Shown: positions 7,419 to 17,490 of the stretch, piece after piece
Numbering within the stretch: position 1 is the stretch's first letter
Layout: every line of letters starts with the position of its first letter
Assembly (NCBI RefSeq): GCF_900774055.1
Contig: NZ_CAAGSW010000003.1
Span: 1 to 64,000, forward strand
From: Methanococcoides sp. AM1
Lineage (GTDB): Archaea; Halobacteriota; Methanosarcinia; Methanosarcinales; Methanosarcinaceae
Direction of reading: 5' to 3'
DNA length: 64,000 bases
Translations under genes and position numbers: made by a program
Notes under the pieces: model-generated
Seen by the model: only the letters and a program-made list of their open reading frames with translations
What the model was told of the DNA's origin: nothing
Database searches by the model: none

Positions 7419-8633
7419 TCAATCATGTCTTAATGCATCCACAGGCTTCATCTTCGCAGCTTTATTGGCCGGATAAGCGCCTGCTATTAAACCTACAAGT
7501 ATTGAGATCACAAATCCTGCGAATATCTTTGTTGCAGGTAGAACAACGGGCAGGCCCATGAAGGTTGCAGCACCATAAGCTCCCACGCATCCGAGGACCG
7601 CACCAATGACCCCTCCTATAGTTCCGACAACAGCGGATTCTACGATGAACATTGTCAGGACATCATAATTGGAGTATCCGAGAGCTTTCATAAGCCCGAT
7701 TTCGGATGTTCGTTCTGTCACCGTTACCAGCATGATGTTCATGATGCCGATGGAACCCACAACGAGTGAGATCAGTGCAACTGCTGTAAGTAGTGCAGTA
7801 AGGGCATCTGAGAGGCTTCCTGCCTCTTCAAGCAATTCCTGCTGGTCCATGATAAAGTAAGGTTTCACATCATCTTTTTCCATGTCTCTCGAAGAGATTC
7901 CCATATACCTTCCGAGCCTCTTGTCGATCTCATCCGAGGTCTCAGTGACAGTATCTATGGATTCTCCTTCTGCAAATATTGCGGAATAATCGTTTACTGA
8001 TAGGATCTCGTTCATGGTGGAGATCGGTATGAAGATGCGGGTATCAGGGTCCAGTCCCGATGAAATGAAACTTGCTTCGGATTTCTCGACAATGCCTTTT
8101 ACCTGGAAGGTTTGCGTTATGACCTCACCATCACGATTTCGGAAGGTTATATCAATGGAATTCTTGTTTGCCAGTCTGCGATCGAAGGTATTCTCGGAGA
8201 TCTCGCTTCCAATAACAGCAACGTATTGGTCATTATCCTTGAGGAAATTCCCTTCACTGAGCTGGATATTGGCGACCTCGTCATAGTCGCCTGTAACCCC
8301 GATGATTGTCACCCTTCTCGAGTCTGACATGTACGTCACCTCAGCAACCTGTTCATTGAGCGGAGATGCCCTTACAACACCAGGAGTGTTCCTGACAACC
8401 TCCAGTTCATTATCGAACAGTATGTTCGGCTCATTTGCTCCGACATAAACGAAGTTAGATCCAATTGTTCCTATCTCCTCGTCAAAGTACTGGTTAAAGC
8501 TTGCACCAATGGCCACATTTGCGATAACGGCAGCTACACCAATAACTATGCCAAGTGTTGTAAGGGTAGAGCGAAGCTTTGAGTTGAAGATGCTTCCCGT
8601 TGCGATCTCAAGTGACTGCCTGAGGTTGACCAT
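7419..8633 (-). CDS. ABC transporter permease, MacB/FtsX type
   Basis: 404 residues. Four membrane helices: one at about 22-46 after the LRSTLTTLGIVIGVAAVI motif, and three in the C-terminal half (about 282-306, 325-360 and 368-392). Between the first and second lies a periplasmic-type core domain (MacB_PCD) of about 220 residues. The SEIGLMKALGYS motif of FtsX permeases is present. Family members couple ATP hydrolysis to mechanical work on extracellular partners or export of peptides and lipoproteins. It is the last gene of a three-gene operon, 5 bp after the COG1361-type protein, which is likely its extracellular partner. Confidence 0.9.
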   Translation of the reverse strand: MVNLRQSLEIATGSIFNSKLRSTLTTLGIVIGVAAVIANVAIGASFNQYFDEEIGTIGSNFVYVGANEPNILFDNELEVVRNTPGVVRASPLNEQVAEVTYMSDSRRVTIIGVTGDYDEVANIQLSEGNFLKDNDQYVAVIGSEISENTFDRRLANKNSIDITFRNRDGEVITQTFQVKGIVEKSEASFISSGLDPDTRIFIPISTMNEILSVNDYSAIFAEGESIDTVTETSDEIDKRLGRYMGISSRDMEKDDVKPYFIMDQQELLEEAGSLSDALTALLTAVALISLVVGSIGIMNIMLVTVTERTSEIGLMKALGYSNYDVLTMFIVESAVVGTIGGVIGAVLGCVGAYGAATFMGLPVVLPATKIFAGFVISILVGLIAGAYPANKAAKMKPVDALRHD

Positions 8634-8638
8634 GCAAA

Positions 8639-9895
8639 TTACTCCTGCGATTGATCCTGTTTCTTCTTCCTATATACGAAAAGTGTTGATCCGGCAAGTA
8701 TCACAAGTCCAAAGGCTGCAGCAGCAGTTGTAGTTCCATTCCCGGTGTCTTCCTCCGTAAGATCAAAGTTACCAACATCTTCAGAGGTTGTGTGTTCGTT
8801 GAATCCGTTCCTGTATTCTGCGACAAGTGTAAGAGGAGTTACTGTCTCTTCCTCTTCCACTACTGCAGTGAATTCGATAGTGAAGAGCTCGTCAGGTTTC
8901 ATAGCTCCGATAAAATATTCTTTCGGTGAGAATCTTACACCTTCAGCTTCCGGTCTGACACTTACGGATGAAAGTGTATTTTGATGAAGATTTGCCACAT
9001 CGAACTGGATCTTTCCTTCTCCGTTGACAAGTGTCATGGGCTTCGAGGGGATCATTTTGAGTGATGAACTGTCAACTGTAAGTGGAACTCTCCAGTTGTT
9101 ATTGTAAGCGTGTGAATTTCCGATAATCGAAAGGTCAAGGTAGTATGTTCCATCCGGCGTATCCTCAGGAACTTCTACATTAAATGTCAGTGTGACCGAA
9201 TTTCCCGGTCCTATTATTCCTGCATCCTGTTCACCACCTGTTGTCTGGATCATATCGGAGCCGGAAAGAGTTGCGGACTGGATACGTGCATTAGTATCGT
9301 AGTCCTTGCCTTCGAATGTTATTGTATTCTCTGTAGCAGTATTGGTAAGCGTAAAACTAACTGTCCCTGTATCTCCGGGGCTGAACACTCCGGGGTTGGC
9401 TGTGATATCTTCCAGTTCAAGTGTCCCCTTGCTTTCAAAGGTCGTAGATCCAACCTTCATTTCAAAAGTATCTTTTACCCAGGGACTATCACTATCGCCT
9501 CTGTAATATACATTAAAAGAAGCTGTTCCGGGTTTTGCATTTTCATCCACATACAGGCGGTATTCCTGAACAGATGCAGTGTCAGGCGAGAGTATGCCGA
9601 TATTCTTGATGGCATTGTTCTCGGAATCGAGGGAGAGTGGATATTCGGGTATTAATTTAATGGACACATCATCGGATTGTCCTGAGCGGAAGTTCTCCAC
9701 TTTGATCCAGACGTCAACATATTGTCCTATCTCTGCCGGATATGGCTCATATTTCTGGACATCCACATCAAGGCTTGTTGCACTGTTCTCCTGTGCTGAT
9801 ACCGGGGTCAACATCACTGTCAACATCACCAGGAGAATTGCGAATGTGGGCAATTCTTTTGATATTTTGAAGTTGCTTCTTTGCATGATCATCAC
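8639..9895 (-). CDS. Exported COG1361-type protein, partner of the ABC module
   Basis: 418 residues. A signal peptide at the N-terminus, several beta-sandwich repeats in between (NEW3/CARDB-like, for example FSPGDTGTVSFTLTNTATEN), and a C-terminal membrane helix (AAAFGLVILAGSTLFVY) followed by a basic tail RKKKQ. The protein is thus anchored outside the cell by its C-terminus. COG1361 proteins next to MacB-like permeases are common in Methanosarcinales. The gene lies between the ATPase and the permease with spacings of 1 and 5 bp, so all three act together; the transported or contacted substrate is unknown. Confidence 0.8.
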   Translation of the reverse strand: MMIMQRSNFKISKELPTFAILLVMLTVMLTPVSAQENSATSLDVDVQKYEPYPAEIGQYVDVWIKVENFRSGQSDDVSIKLIPEYPLSLDSENNAIKNIGILSPDTASVQEYRLYVDENAKPGTASFNVYYRGDSDSPWVKDTFEMKVGSTTFESKGTLELEDITANPGVFSPGDTGTVSFTLTNTATENTITFEGKDYDTNARIQSATLSGSDMIQTTGGEQDAGIIGPGNSVTLTFNVEVPEDTPDGTYYLDLSIIGNSHAYNNNWRVPLTVDSSSLKMIPSKPMTLVNGEGKIQFDVANLHQNTLSSVSVRPEAEGVRFSPKEYFIGAMKPDELFTIEFTAVVEEEETVTPLTLVAEYRNGFNEHTTSEDVGNFDLTEEDTGNGTTTAAAAFGLVILAGSTLFVYRKKKQDQSQE

Positions 9896-9896
9896 C

Positions 9897-10604
9897 TTAG
9901 TTATTTTTGATATAGCCGTCCTTTACATGGATGATCCTGTCTGCATATTCAGAAGTTTCAGGGTCGTGCGTGATCATAATTATAGTACTTCCTTTCTTAT
10001 GGAGGTCTGAAAAAAGCTCCATGATCTCAACACTTGTCTTTGAGTCAAGGTTTCCTGTAGGCTCATCTGCAAGGATTATGGCAGGATCGTTGATCAGTGC
10101 CCGGGCAATCGCAACTCTCTGGGATTGTCCTCCCGAGAGCTCGGTTGGCTTGTGTTCCATACGGTCTGAGAGTCCCACAAGATCGAGGAGTTGCCGGGCA
10201 CGTTCATTCACGTCGATATTCGAACTGCGATTTGCGTAGGTAGGCAAAAGTACATTCTGGAGGGCTGAAAGCCTGGAGACAAGGTTGAAGTTCTGGAACA
10301 CGAACCCTATCTCCATTCCTCTAAGCTTTGCCAGTTCGATATCTGAGATCTTGTTGATGTCCATCCCCATGACCATCACATGGCCTTCATTAGGCCTGTC
10401 AAGACATCCAAGCATGTTCATAAGAGTGCTTTTACCGGAACCTGAGGGACCCATTATCGCTATGAAATCTCCCTTTTTCACGTTGATGTTAATATCGTGA
10501 AGTATGGGTACTTCCACATCCGTCAGATAGTAGCTCTTTTTTAAAGCAACAGTTTCGATAACAGTCTCTCGTCCTTTTTTATCCTGATCAGCCAGAATGC
10601 TCAT
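9897..10604 (-). CDS. ABC transporter ATPase, MacB/LolD type
   Basis: 235 residues from the chosen ATG at 10604, which has GGAG 8 bp upstream; a start eight codons earlier is possible. Walker A is GPSGSGKST (residues 52-60), the signature is LSGGQSQRVAIARAL, Walker B is IILADEPTGNLDS and the switch His lies in IIMITHDPE. The ETVALKKSYYLTDVEVPIL opening and the GNLDS motif are typical of the ATPases that drive FtsX/MacB permeases. It is the first gene of the operon with the exported protein and the permease. The short N-terminal extension is hydrophilic. Confidence 0.93.
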   Translation of the reverse strand: MSILADQDKKGRETVIETVALKKSYYLTDVEVPILHDININVKKGDFIAIMGPSGSGKSTLMNMLGCLDRPNEGHVMVMGMDINKISDIELAKLRGMEIGFVFQNFNLVSRLSALQNVLLPTYANRSSNIDVNERARQLLDLVGLSDRMEHKPTELSGGQSQRVAIARALINDPAIILADEPTGNLDSKTSVEIMELFSDLHKKGSTIIMITHDPETSEYADRIIHVKDGYIKNN

Positions 10605-10869
10605 CGCATCATCTCCGAATATGCACAAATCTGTCGATTTATCGACAATATGTCATATGACTATGTTTCAATTTAAGTCTTTCGATATTTCGGCAAGTTA
10701 GGCGATACACTCAATGTCATAATGATCTGATCAAAAAGGAAGCCAAAGGCTCAAAGAAGAAAAATATAGATCATTATCAGGCAGAAATAAATCAAAGAGA
10801 AATCCAATCGATAAAAGGAATTATGGAATAAAGAGAAAAACAAAAAAGGAAATATTGGTGAAAAGAAGG

Positions 10870-12168
10870 TCAGGAAGATGAATTGTTCTTCTGCCTGCTC
10901 TCTTCAAGTGCGCTTTTGACGATCTTCATCGCACACAATTCACCACACATGGAACATGCATCGCTTCCGCTATACCTGCTCTCTCTGATGGTACGAGCCC
11001 TTTCAGTGTCAATAGCAATCTCATACTGTGTATCCCAGTCAAGCTTTGCACGGGCGGTTGCCATCCTGTTATCCAGTGCACGTGCCTGCTCTTTCTGACC
11101 ATCGCGTGTCAGGTCGGCAGCATGGGCTGCTATTTTGGTAACAGTTGCTCCTTCGCGTATATCCTCGACGGTTGGAAGTGCAAGGTGTTCTGCGGGTGTT
11201 GTCATGCAGAGGAAATCTGCTCCACACATGCCGGCAAGTGTTCCTCCGATGGCACCGGTGATGTGATCAAAACCTGGTGCAATGTCAGTAACAAGTGGAC
11301 CGAGCAGGTAAAGTGGTGCCTGATGACATAGTTCCTTCATTGCTCTTACGCTGAGCTCAACTTCGTTCAACGGAACATGTCCCGGACCTTCAACAAAGGT
11401 CTGTACACTGGACTGTCTTGCTTTGCTCACAAGTTCTCCGAGTGTGATAAATTCCATGAACTTCGGTCCGTCAGATGCATCATGTATGCACCCAGGTCTC
11501 ATGCCATCACCAAGGCTTAAGGTAAGGTCATATTCTCTTGCTATCTCAACAAGATAGTCATACTCTGCATAGAAAGGATTTTCCTGCTCGTTGTGTGTCA
11601 TCCATGCAAAGGTAAAGGAACCACCACGGCTGACCATATTTGTGATCCTGTCGCTGTTCTTGAGCCTCTCGATCGCATTGTAGTTGACACCTGCATGTAC
11701 AGTGACAAAGTCTACTCCGTCCTCAGCATGCTTACGCACTGCATTGAACATGTCATCGGATGTCATATCAACAACGGTCTTGTGGGAAGCTGCAGCCTGG
11801 TATATTGGCACGGTACCTATTGGTACATCCACTGCATCCATGATCCTTGCACGTATCAGGTCAAGGTCTCCGCCTGTGGAAAGGTCCATGATAGTGTCAG
11901 CACCGTATTCAACTGCGACCTTGGCTTTCTCAACTTCATCTTCAATGTCCACAAAGTCCCTTGAGGTACCGATGTTAGCGTTGATCTTTACGCTCATATA
12001 TTTCCCGATACCGAATGCCCGGGATTTTCCCTTGATGTTATTTGGGATCGTTACAAGCCCTTTTGCAACGCAGGATCTAACTGTATCTGCATCGATACCT
12101 TCTACCTCTGCCACACGTTCTATCTCTGGAGTGATAAGGCCCTTATTTGCATCTTCCATTAACGTCAT
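10870..12168 (-). CDS. thiC: Phosphomethylpyrimidine synthase ThiC
   Basis: 432 residues, the normal length of archaeal ThiC. It converts aminoimidazole ribotide to HMP phosphate for thiamine, using radical SAM chemistry. The C-terminal cluster motif [10 protein letters not shown] (CxxCxxxxC) is present, as are [17 protein letters not shown] and the metal-site segment around [11 protein letters not shown]. The ATG at 12168 has GGAG five bases upstream. The gene is alone on the minus strand and diverges from the universal stress gene. I saw no TPP riboswitch fold in the 200 bp leader. Confidence 0.97.
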   Translation of the reverse strand: MTLMEDANKGLITPEIERVAEVEGIDADTVRSCVAKGLVTIPNNIKGKSRAFGIGKYMSVKINANIGTSRDFVDIEDEVEKAKVAVEYGADTIMDLSTGGDLDLIRARIMDAVDVPIGTVPIYQAAASHKTVVDMTSDDMFNAVRKHAEDGVDFVTVHAGVNYNAIERLKNSDRITNMVSRGGSFTFAWMTHNEQENPFYAEYDYLVEIAREYDLTLSLGDGMRPGCIHDASDGPKFMEFITLGELVSKARQSSVQTFVEGPGHVPLNEVELSVRAMKELCHQAPLYLLGPLVTDIAPGFDHITGAIGGTLAGMCGADFLCMTTPAEHLALPTVEDIREGATVTKIAAHAADLTRDGQKEQARALDNRMATARAKLDWDTQYEIAIDTERARTIRESRYSGSDACSMCGELCAMKIVKSALEESRQKNNSSS

Positions 12169-12230
12169 TGTAACTCCGAAAAAATGATTTTTAGCATGAT
12201 TATAGCCGGTTCTTAGGATTCAATACAGCA

Positions 12231-12252
12231 ATGATACATATATATGTTTCAT
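12231..12252. promoter_or_regulatory. Near-perfect 22-bp palindrome between thiC and usp
   Basis: ATGATACATATATATGTTTCAT reads the same on both strands apart from one position per half; the inner ACATATATATGT is perfect. It overlaps TATA-like DNA in the divergent intergenic region, so it may be an operator or simply a TATA box of either promoter. Confidence 0.4.
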
Positions 12253-12370
12253 ACTCTCAGGAACGTCAGTCTCTTGTCATGTTTTGGGAAAGTTGATATA
12301 TTATTGAAGTTTATATTTATTTGGCAAAGTGCGTCATGCACTGCTTACAGATCAACAAGGGGGTAATTGT

Positions 12371-12817
12371 GTGACTGGTAATGAATATAAGAAGATCCTG
12401 ATAGCTACTGACGGATCAGAGAATGCAGATAGTGCAATTTTATCGGGAATAGATATTGCAAAAAAACTTGATGCAAAGGTATATGCGATTTGTGTAGTAC
12501 CTACGCACCCATCGTCTTCAATGCCGATCGGCTCCAGGATGATGCAATGGGAAGTGCCATTCAAGGTCATGATGGAGGAAGCTGAAAAAGCTGTTGAACA
12601 GGTTGCAGATGCCTGCTCATCGTCTGGTGTTGAGGTTGAAACTGTGGTCCTTGAGGGTCATCCGGCAGAAGAGATCGTCAAGTATGCAGAAGATCGCAAA
12701 ATAGATCTAATTGTAATGGGCAGTCTTGGAAAGACAGGACTTACAAGATTACTTCTTGGAAGCGTTGCAGAGGAAGTGCTGCGTCATTCCAAGGTGGATG
12801 TTATGGTTTCAAGGTGA
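12371..12817 (+). CDS. Universal stress protein, UspA family
   Basis: 148 residues from GTG 12371, which has AAGGGGG seven bases upstream; a longer form from GTG 12329 would include the ribosome binding site in coding DNA and is unlikely. The fold starts with KKILIATDGSENADSAI. The ATP-binding motif GSLGKTGLTRLLLGSVAEEVL is intact, so this is the ATP-binding class. A central LEGHPAEEIVKYA helix precedes the IDLIVMG strand. Such proteins are general stress factors with no defined reaction. It is a single-gene unit followed by a hairpin terminator. Confidence 0.92.
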   Translation: MTGNEYKKILIATDGSENADSAILSGIDIAKKLDAKVYAICVVPTHPSSSMPIGSRMMQWEVPFKVMMEEAEKAVEQVADACSSSGVEVETVVLEGHPAEEIVKYAEDRKIDLIVMGSLGKTGLTRLLLGSVAEEVLRHSKVDVMVSR

Positions 12818-12840
12818 GCTTCCTAGCTCACTTCTTTGAT
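12814..12840 (+). terminator. Hairpin terminator of usp
   Basis: GTGAGCT and AGCTCAC form a perfect 7-bp stem around TCCT (12814-12831). It overlaps the stop codon and is followed by T-rich DNA. Confidence 0.5.
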
Positions 12841-13032
12841 ATCTTTAAATCCCTTATTTTCTAAATACCGGCTTTTTTATTTCCTGTGGGCTTGATCATA
12901 CCGGGATCTTATAGAACAGCTAATGTTATTGGGTTTCAATTAGCTATTTTTCTCAAAAAATGAATTGTAAGGACAGTGTGGGTGGTAAGGAAATATCCAA
13001 TTTCGTATTCCACCCATTATTTTAGTCTGATA

Positions 13033-13239
13033 TTAATCTTCAACTTCCATTGCGTTGATTATGTCATTAACGGTCAGTTCTCCTTTGGTTGCCCTTTTTA
13101 TCATAGGATAGATGTATGAGCAATCGTCAATTGCACTCCAGCGCTTTTCTCCGACCTTCTGGATTATTTCTTCCAGTATCTTTTCACAATCATTACAATA
13201 TTTGTTTTCAGTTTCAACTCCACAAACAGTACATTGCAT
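13033..13239 (-). CDS. Small zinc-ribbon protein
   Basis: 68 residues. The N-terminus holds two pairs of cysteines, CTVCGVETENKYCNDC, spaced as a zinc ribbon. The rest is helical and contains a DDCSYIYPMIKRATKGELTVNDIINAME segment. I do not recognise a named family. It is an isolated gene in a spacer between usp and topA. Such small ribbons in archaea usually bind nucleic acid or proteins; here the role is unknown. Confidence 0.65.
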   Translation of the reverse strand: MQCTVCGVETENKYCNDCEKILEEIIQKVGEKRWSAIDDCSYIYPMIKRATKGELTVNDIINAMEVED

Positions 13240-13457
13240 GGTTACCCTCCAATATTAGATTGGTTTGTATATTTATGAAGTTTTTGATGAGGTTTCATTG
13301 CTTTATCTTGATAAGCTAAATATCTTCAAAAATTCCTGTTTTTTGATCTTTACAACTCTTGTTAATACGATAATTAATGTACTGTTAGTACCATTTTATG
13401 TCACACCTTTTTAGGTACAGTATCGCTAGTTGAAAACGTTATTTGCCTTTGATTTCC

Positions 13458-15812
13458 ATGACCACAGTCGTATTTACAGAGAAGAACAAAGCTGCAGCTC
13501 AGATATCGAACATATTAGCCGGCGGCTCGGCCAGACGAACAATTGTAGCCGGGGTTCCTGTTTATGAATTCCAGAGGAACGGTGTCCTATGGAGAGTAAT
13601 GGGACTTGCAGGACATATCATGGGCTATGATTACCCGGAGGAGTTCAATAACTGGAGGGATGTAGATCCTGCTATGCTTCTGGACACCGCACCGGTAAAA
13701 CAGATAACAAAAGCCCAGTTTGGCAATGCGATACTGAAGCTTTCACAGGACGCTGACCTTCTCGTGCTTGCCTGCGATTTTGACAGGGAAGGGGAAAATA
13801 TCGGTTTTGAGGCGAAATCCATCGCTGAAAAGGTATCCGGGTCGACCGTCAAGCGAGCAAGATTCTCATCTCTTTCGAAAAGTGAGATCGAAAAGGCCTT
13901 TACCGATCTTGTGGAGCCTGATGAGAACATGGCAATGTCCGCAGAAGCAAGACAGATACTTGACCTGAAGATGGGTGCAGCATTTACTCGCTTTGTAACC
14001 CTTTCCGTGAGGGAGCGTGCAAGGACCAAAGGGGTGTTGTCCATTGGTCCCTGTCAGACACCGACATGTGGGTTCGTCTATGAGCGCGAACTTGCCATAC
14101 GGAAGTTCGATTCGAAGGACTTCTGGAAGATCGAGGGGATCTTCAATGGAAAAGGTACCGACTTTACAGGAACTCACCGTGGCGGTCATATCTATGAAAA
14201 GGAAAAAGCGGATGCTATATTCAGCAAGATCAAAGGCTGCAAGACCGCGGTTATATCAAAGAAGACTGTAAAGGAGATGAAAACCAATGCTCCTTTCCCG
14301 CTTAATACTAATGAATTCCTGAAACGTTCATCCAAATACCTTGGCGTAAGTCCTGAAAAGGCCCTGGAGGTCGCAGAGCAGCTTTACCTTTCCGGTTTTA
14401 CAAGTTATCCCAGGACAGAGACCAACAAGTATGCCGATGATATGGATTTCAAGAATATCCTCAAAGGATTCACCAGAGGCGATTACCAGGACTTTGCCCT
14501 GTTTCTTCTATCTCAGAATACGATAACTCCCCGTAACGGGAAGAAAGATGGTCATGACCACCCTCCTATCCATCCGATCAAGGCTGGTTCCCGCGCAGAA
14601 GTGGAAAAGGCGATCAAGATGCCTCATGCATGGGATATCTATGATCTTATTGTAAGGCACTTTATTGCAAACCTGCTGCCTGAAGCTGTCTTTGAGAAGA
14701 CGCGCTTTGAGCTAACCGCAGGGGACGAATTATTCGATTCCACAGGTTCTATCCAGAAAAGTGCCGGCTGGCTTGCAGTTTATCCTTTTGAGAAACCAAA
14801 GGATAAACTGTTGCCTGATCTTGAAGAGAATGAGATCGTAGATGTAAAGAAGATCAGCAACATCAAGTCGCAGACAATGCCTCCAAAGAAGCTTACGGAA
14901 GCGGAGTTGCTGACCCTTATGGATAAACATGGCATTGGTACCAAAGCAACCGCGCCTTCTCATATCGAAACGAACAAGAAACGTGGCTATTTTGAGACAA
15001 AAGGCAAGACCATTGCAATACTGGACACAGGTTTCACTTTGATGGATGCACTGAACAGCTCTGTGCCCATACTTGTCAAACCGGATATCCGTTCCCGGAT
15101 AGAATCCCTCATCCAGGAAGTGGAGGACGGGACAAAGAAGTTCCCACAAGCCCTTGAGGAAGGAACTGCCCTTATCAAGGAAATGTATTCCCAGCTGCTG
15201 AAGAACCGTGACCTTATGGTCTCCCAGATCGCAGGTACGATCACAGATGAGGCTGTTGCAGCGGACAAGAAGAACCATATTGGCACATGTCCCGAATGCG
15301 ATCGTATGCTTCGTATCGTTACTACGGACAAGGGTCGTTTTGTGGGATGTACAGGTTATCCGCAGTGTAAGAACACATTCCCGCTTCCCAAGACCGGTGC
15401 ACTGGCAGTGCAGCGCTCTCGTAAGTGCAAAAAAGGTGGTGCTGCGGTAATAAAGGTGGGGAACAAATACTTCTGGTCTGTTGGTATCGGTCCATGTTTC
15501 TCATGCGATCTGGAAAAGGAATGCTTTCCGCCTGAAGTGATTGGTCCGTGCCCTTCCTGCGATGGTCAGACGTTCCTTATAACTACCAAGGATTCACGTT
15601 TTCTGGGATGTACCAAACGCTGTGGACATACGCAATCTGTTCCGAAAGCAGGAAGATTAACAGTAACAGATAAGGTATGTGATGGCTGTGGCTGGCATTT
15701 TATCAGGGTAAAGGAGCAGGGAAAGGATGCTAAAGAATACTGTGCCAATCGCAAGTGCGAAGCTGCAGCTGCAGCCCGTAAAGATGCGATAAGGAAGGCC
15801 AGGGCCAAATGA
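13458..15812 (+). CDS. topA: DNA topoisomerase I (type IA)
   Basis: 784 residues from ATG 13458. It relaxes negative supercoils by cutting one strand through a tyrosine. The TOPRIM domain shows LVLACDFDREGENIGFEA (residues 102-119), the active tyrosine is about Tyr317 in GFTSYPRTETNKY, and the HPPIHP motif is present. The C-terminus carries a string of zinc fingers: CPECDRMLRIVTTDKGRFVGC, C...C in CKKGG/CFSCDLEKEC, CPSCDGQTFLITTKDSRFLGC and CDGC...YCANRKC. A TTG five codons upstream is the other possible start. No clear ribosome binding site precedes it, so it may be leaderless. A single-gene unit. Confidence 0.95.
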   Translation: MTTVVFTEKNKAAAQISNILAGGSARRTIVAGVPVYEFQRNGVLWRVMGLAGHIMGYDYPEEFNNWRDVDPAMLLDTAPVKQITKAQFGNAILKLSQDADLLVLACDFDREGENIGFEAKSIAEKVSGSTVKRARFSSLSKSEIEKAFTDLVEPDENMAMSAEARQILDLKMGAAFTRFVTLSVRERARTKGVLSIGPCQTPTCGFVYERELAIRKFDSKDFWKIEGIFNGKGTDFTGTHRGGHIYEKEKADAIFSKIKGCKTAVISKKTVKEMKTNAPFPLNTNEFLKRSSKYLGVSPEKALEVAEQLYLSGFTSYPRTETNKYADDMDFKNILKGFTRGDYQDFALFLLSQNTITPRNGKKDGHDHPPIHPIKAGSRAEVEKAIKMPHAWDIYDLIVRHFIANLLPEAVFEKTRFELTAGDELFDSTGSIQKSAGWLAVYPFEKPKDKLLPDLEENEIVDVKKISNIKSQTMPPKKLTEAELLTLMDKHGIGTKATAPSHIETNKKRGYFETKGKTIAILDTGFTLMDALNSSVPILVKPDIRSRIESLIQEVEDGTKKFPQALEEGTALIKEMYSQLLKNRDLMVSQIAGTITDEAVAADKKNHIGTCPECDRMLRIVTTDKGRFVGCTGYPQCKNTFPLPKTGALAVQRSRKCKKGGAAVIKVGNKYFWSVGIGPCFSCDLEKECFPPEVIGPCPSCDGQTFLITTKDSRFLGCTKRCGHTQSVPKAGRLTVTDKVCDGCGWHFIRVKEQGKDAKEYCANRKCEAAAAARKDAIRKARAK

Positions 15813-15843
15813 AATATTGATAATTTTAAAATGGTTGGGGGTT

Positions 15844-16377
15844 TTAATTTCCCTCTATCCACTTCTCGCCATACTTTTCGCTGAACGTGATCTCCTCGAG
15901 AGTTCTCCTTGTCGATGAGCGCTCTTTTTCTACCGGGTGGCCGATAGCGAGGACTGCCATAAGCTCAAAGGTATCCGTTACTTCCAGAATGGCATTTACA
16001 TGCTCGCTCTTTTTGAGTATCTCGCCAAGCCACACAGCTCCAAGACCAAGATCTTCGCATGCGAGAAGCATGTTCTGTATGGAAGCACCGATGGCAAGCA
16101 CATCCTTGTCGTGGTGATACATGGTTTCCTGATCAAGATATACTGCGATCAGCACCTTTGCCTGCAGTACTATCTTTGAGTAATGTGTGCATTCTGCAAG
16201 TCTTTTAATGGTATCTTCATCTTGGATTACAATGAATTTCCAGGGTTGGTTGTTAAGCCCTGAAGGTGCCCATTTCCCGCATTCAAGGATAGTATTGATA
16301 TCATCTTTGCTCACAGGATCTTCTGTATATTCCCTGACGCTTCTGCGTGCAAGTATGGTCTCTATAGTAGCTGACAT
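15844..16377 (-). CDS. Nitroreductase-family flavoprotein
   Basis: 177 residues, the usual size. It has the FMN-binding start RRSVREYTEDPVS and the segment CGKWAPSGLNNQPWKFIVI, plus a C-terminal AVLAIGHPVEKE. These enzymes use FMN and NAD(P)H or F420-type donors to reduce nitro compounds, quinones or dehydroamino groups; the substrate cannot be told here. The gene is convergent with topA with a 31-bp gap and lies downstream of the ilv operon terminator, so it is expressed separately. Confidence 0.9.
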   Translation of the reverse strand: MSATIETILARRSVREYTEDPVSKDDINTILECGKWAPSGLNNQPWKFIVIQDEDTIKRLAECTHYSKIVLQAKVLIAVYLDQETMYHHDKDVLAIGASIQNMLLACEDLGLGAVWLGEILKKSEHVNAILEVTDTFELMAVLAIGHPVEKERSSTRRTLEEITFSEKYGEKWIEGN

Positions 16378-16407
16378 GTTATCACAGGATCATCAAAAAA
16401 AGAATGG

Positions 16408-16433
16408 TTTTTCAGGACAACTGTCCTGAAAAA
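16408..16433 (-). terminator. Terminator of the ilvBNC operon
   Basis: A perfect 12-bp inverted repeat, TTTTTCAGGACA and TGTCCTGAAAAA, with only two bases between the arms. It lies 13 bp after the ilvC stop codon and ends in a T-run on the minus strand. Confidence 0.75.
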
Positions 16434-16446
16434 TATATGGTTTACT

Positions 16447-17454
16447 TTACTCTTCGTTGAGTTCGCTGTTGAGCCATGGCATCATTGCCCTGAGCTTCTT
16501 ACCAACGATCTCTACAGGGTGCTCGTTCTCCAGGCGCTCCATGGAGGTAAGTACAGCGTGGTTTGTCTGTCCTTCAAGGACGAACTCACGTGCGAACTCA
16601 CCGTTCTGGATCCTCTCGAGTGCAATGTACATTGCTTCACGGGACTCTTCGTTGATGACCTGTGGACCAACTGTAAGACCGCCGTATTCTGCTGTGTTGG
16701 AGACTGAATACCACATCTTCTCAAGACCGCCCTCGTGGATGAGATCAACGATGAGCTTGAGCTCGTGGAGTGTCTCAAAGTATGCCATCTCTGGCTGGTA
16801 TCCTGCTTCGACAAGTACTTCGAAGGATGTCTTGATGAGGCTTGCGACACCACCACAGAGGTCGACCTGCTCACCGAACAGGTCGGTCTCGGTCTCCTCG
16901 CGGAAGGTTGTCTCGATGACACCGGCTCTTGTACAGCCGACACCCTTTGCGTGTGCGAGTGCCATTTCATGCGCATTTCCGGTTGCATCCTGGTAGATAG
17001 CGATAAGACCTGGTACACCAGCGCCTTCATTGTATGTCCTTCTTACAAGGTGCCCCGGGCTTTTTGGTGCGACCATGTAGACGTCCACATCTTTTGATGG
17101 TACGATCTGGTTGTAGTGGATGTTGAATCCGTGGGAGAATACAAGCGCATTGCCTGCTTCAAGTCCTGGCTCGATCTCAGCGTAGTATATCTTTGACTGG
17201 ATCTCGTCAGGGAGGAGGATCTGGATAACATCTGCAGCTTTTGCAGCGTCTGCAACGGTCATTACCTTAAGACCATCGTTCTCTGCCTGTTTCCAGCGGC
17301 GGCTACCTTCCCTGAGACCTACGATAACATCAAGGCCTGAGTCGTGAAGGTTCTGAGCCTGTGCGTGTCCCTGGCTTCCGTAACCCATTACAGCTACTTT
17401 CTTACCTTTAAGTGCGCCAAGATCGGCGTCTTTGTCATAGAACATTTCTACCAT
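16447..17454 (-). CDS. ilvC: Ketol-acid reductoisomerase IlvC
   Basis: 335 residues, the class I length. It isomerises and reduces acetolactate and acetohydroxybutyrate for valine, leucine and isoleucine. The NAD(P) motif is [17 protein letters not shown], followed by [12 protein letters not shown]. Metal-site and active-site segments [12 protein letters not shown] and [18 protein letters not shown] are intact. The ATG at 17454 has GGAG eight bases upstream; the longer frame from 17490 lacks this. It is the third gene of ilvB-ilvN-ilvC. Confidence 0.97.
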   Translation of the reverse strand: MVEMFYDKDADLGALKGKKVAVMGYGSQGHAQAQNLHDSGLDVIVGLREGSRRWKQAENDGLKVMTVADAAKAADVIQILLPDEIQSKIYYAEIEPGLEAGNALVFSHGFNIHYNQIVPSKDVDVYMVAPKSPGHLVRRTYNEGAGVPGLIAIYQDATGNAHEMALAHAKGVGCTRAGVIETTFREETETDLFGEQVDLCGGVASLIKTSFEVLVEAGYQPEMAYFETLHELKLIVDLIHEGGLEKMWYSVSNTAEYGGLTVGPQVINEESREAMYIALERIQNGEFAREFVLEGQTNHAVLTSMERLENEHPVEIVGKKLRAMMPWLNSELNEE

Positions 17455-17490
17455 GTTTATTTCTCCATATTTAATATCAAAATAATTCAA

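Noticed and set aside
12169-12370. TPP riboswitch upstream of thiC
   Set aside because: No CUGAGA-type or conserved P2-P4 pattern was found on the minus strand leader.
14730-15278. 182-codon open frame on the minus strand inside topA
   Set aside because: It lies wholly within the intact topA frame, has no ribosome binding site, and its product is rich in His/Cys/Leu as expected of an antisense shadow.
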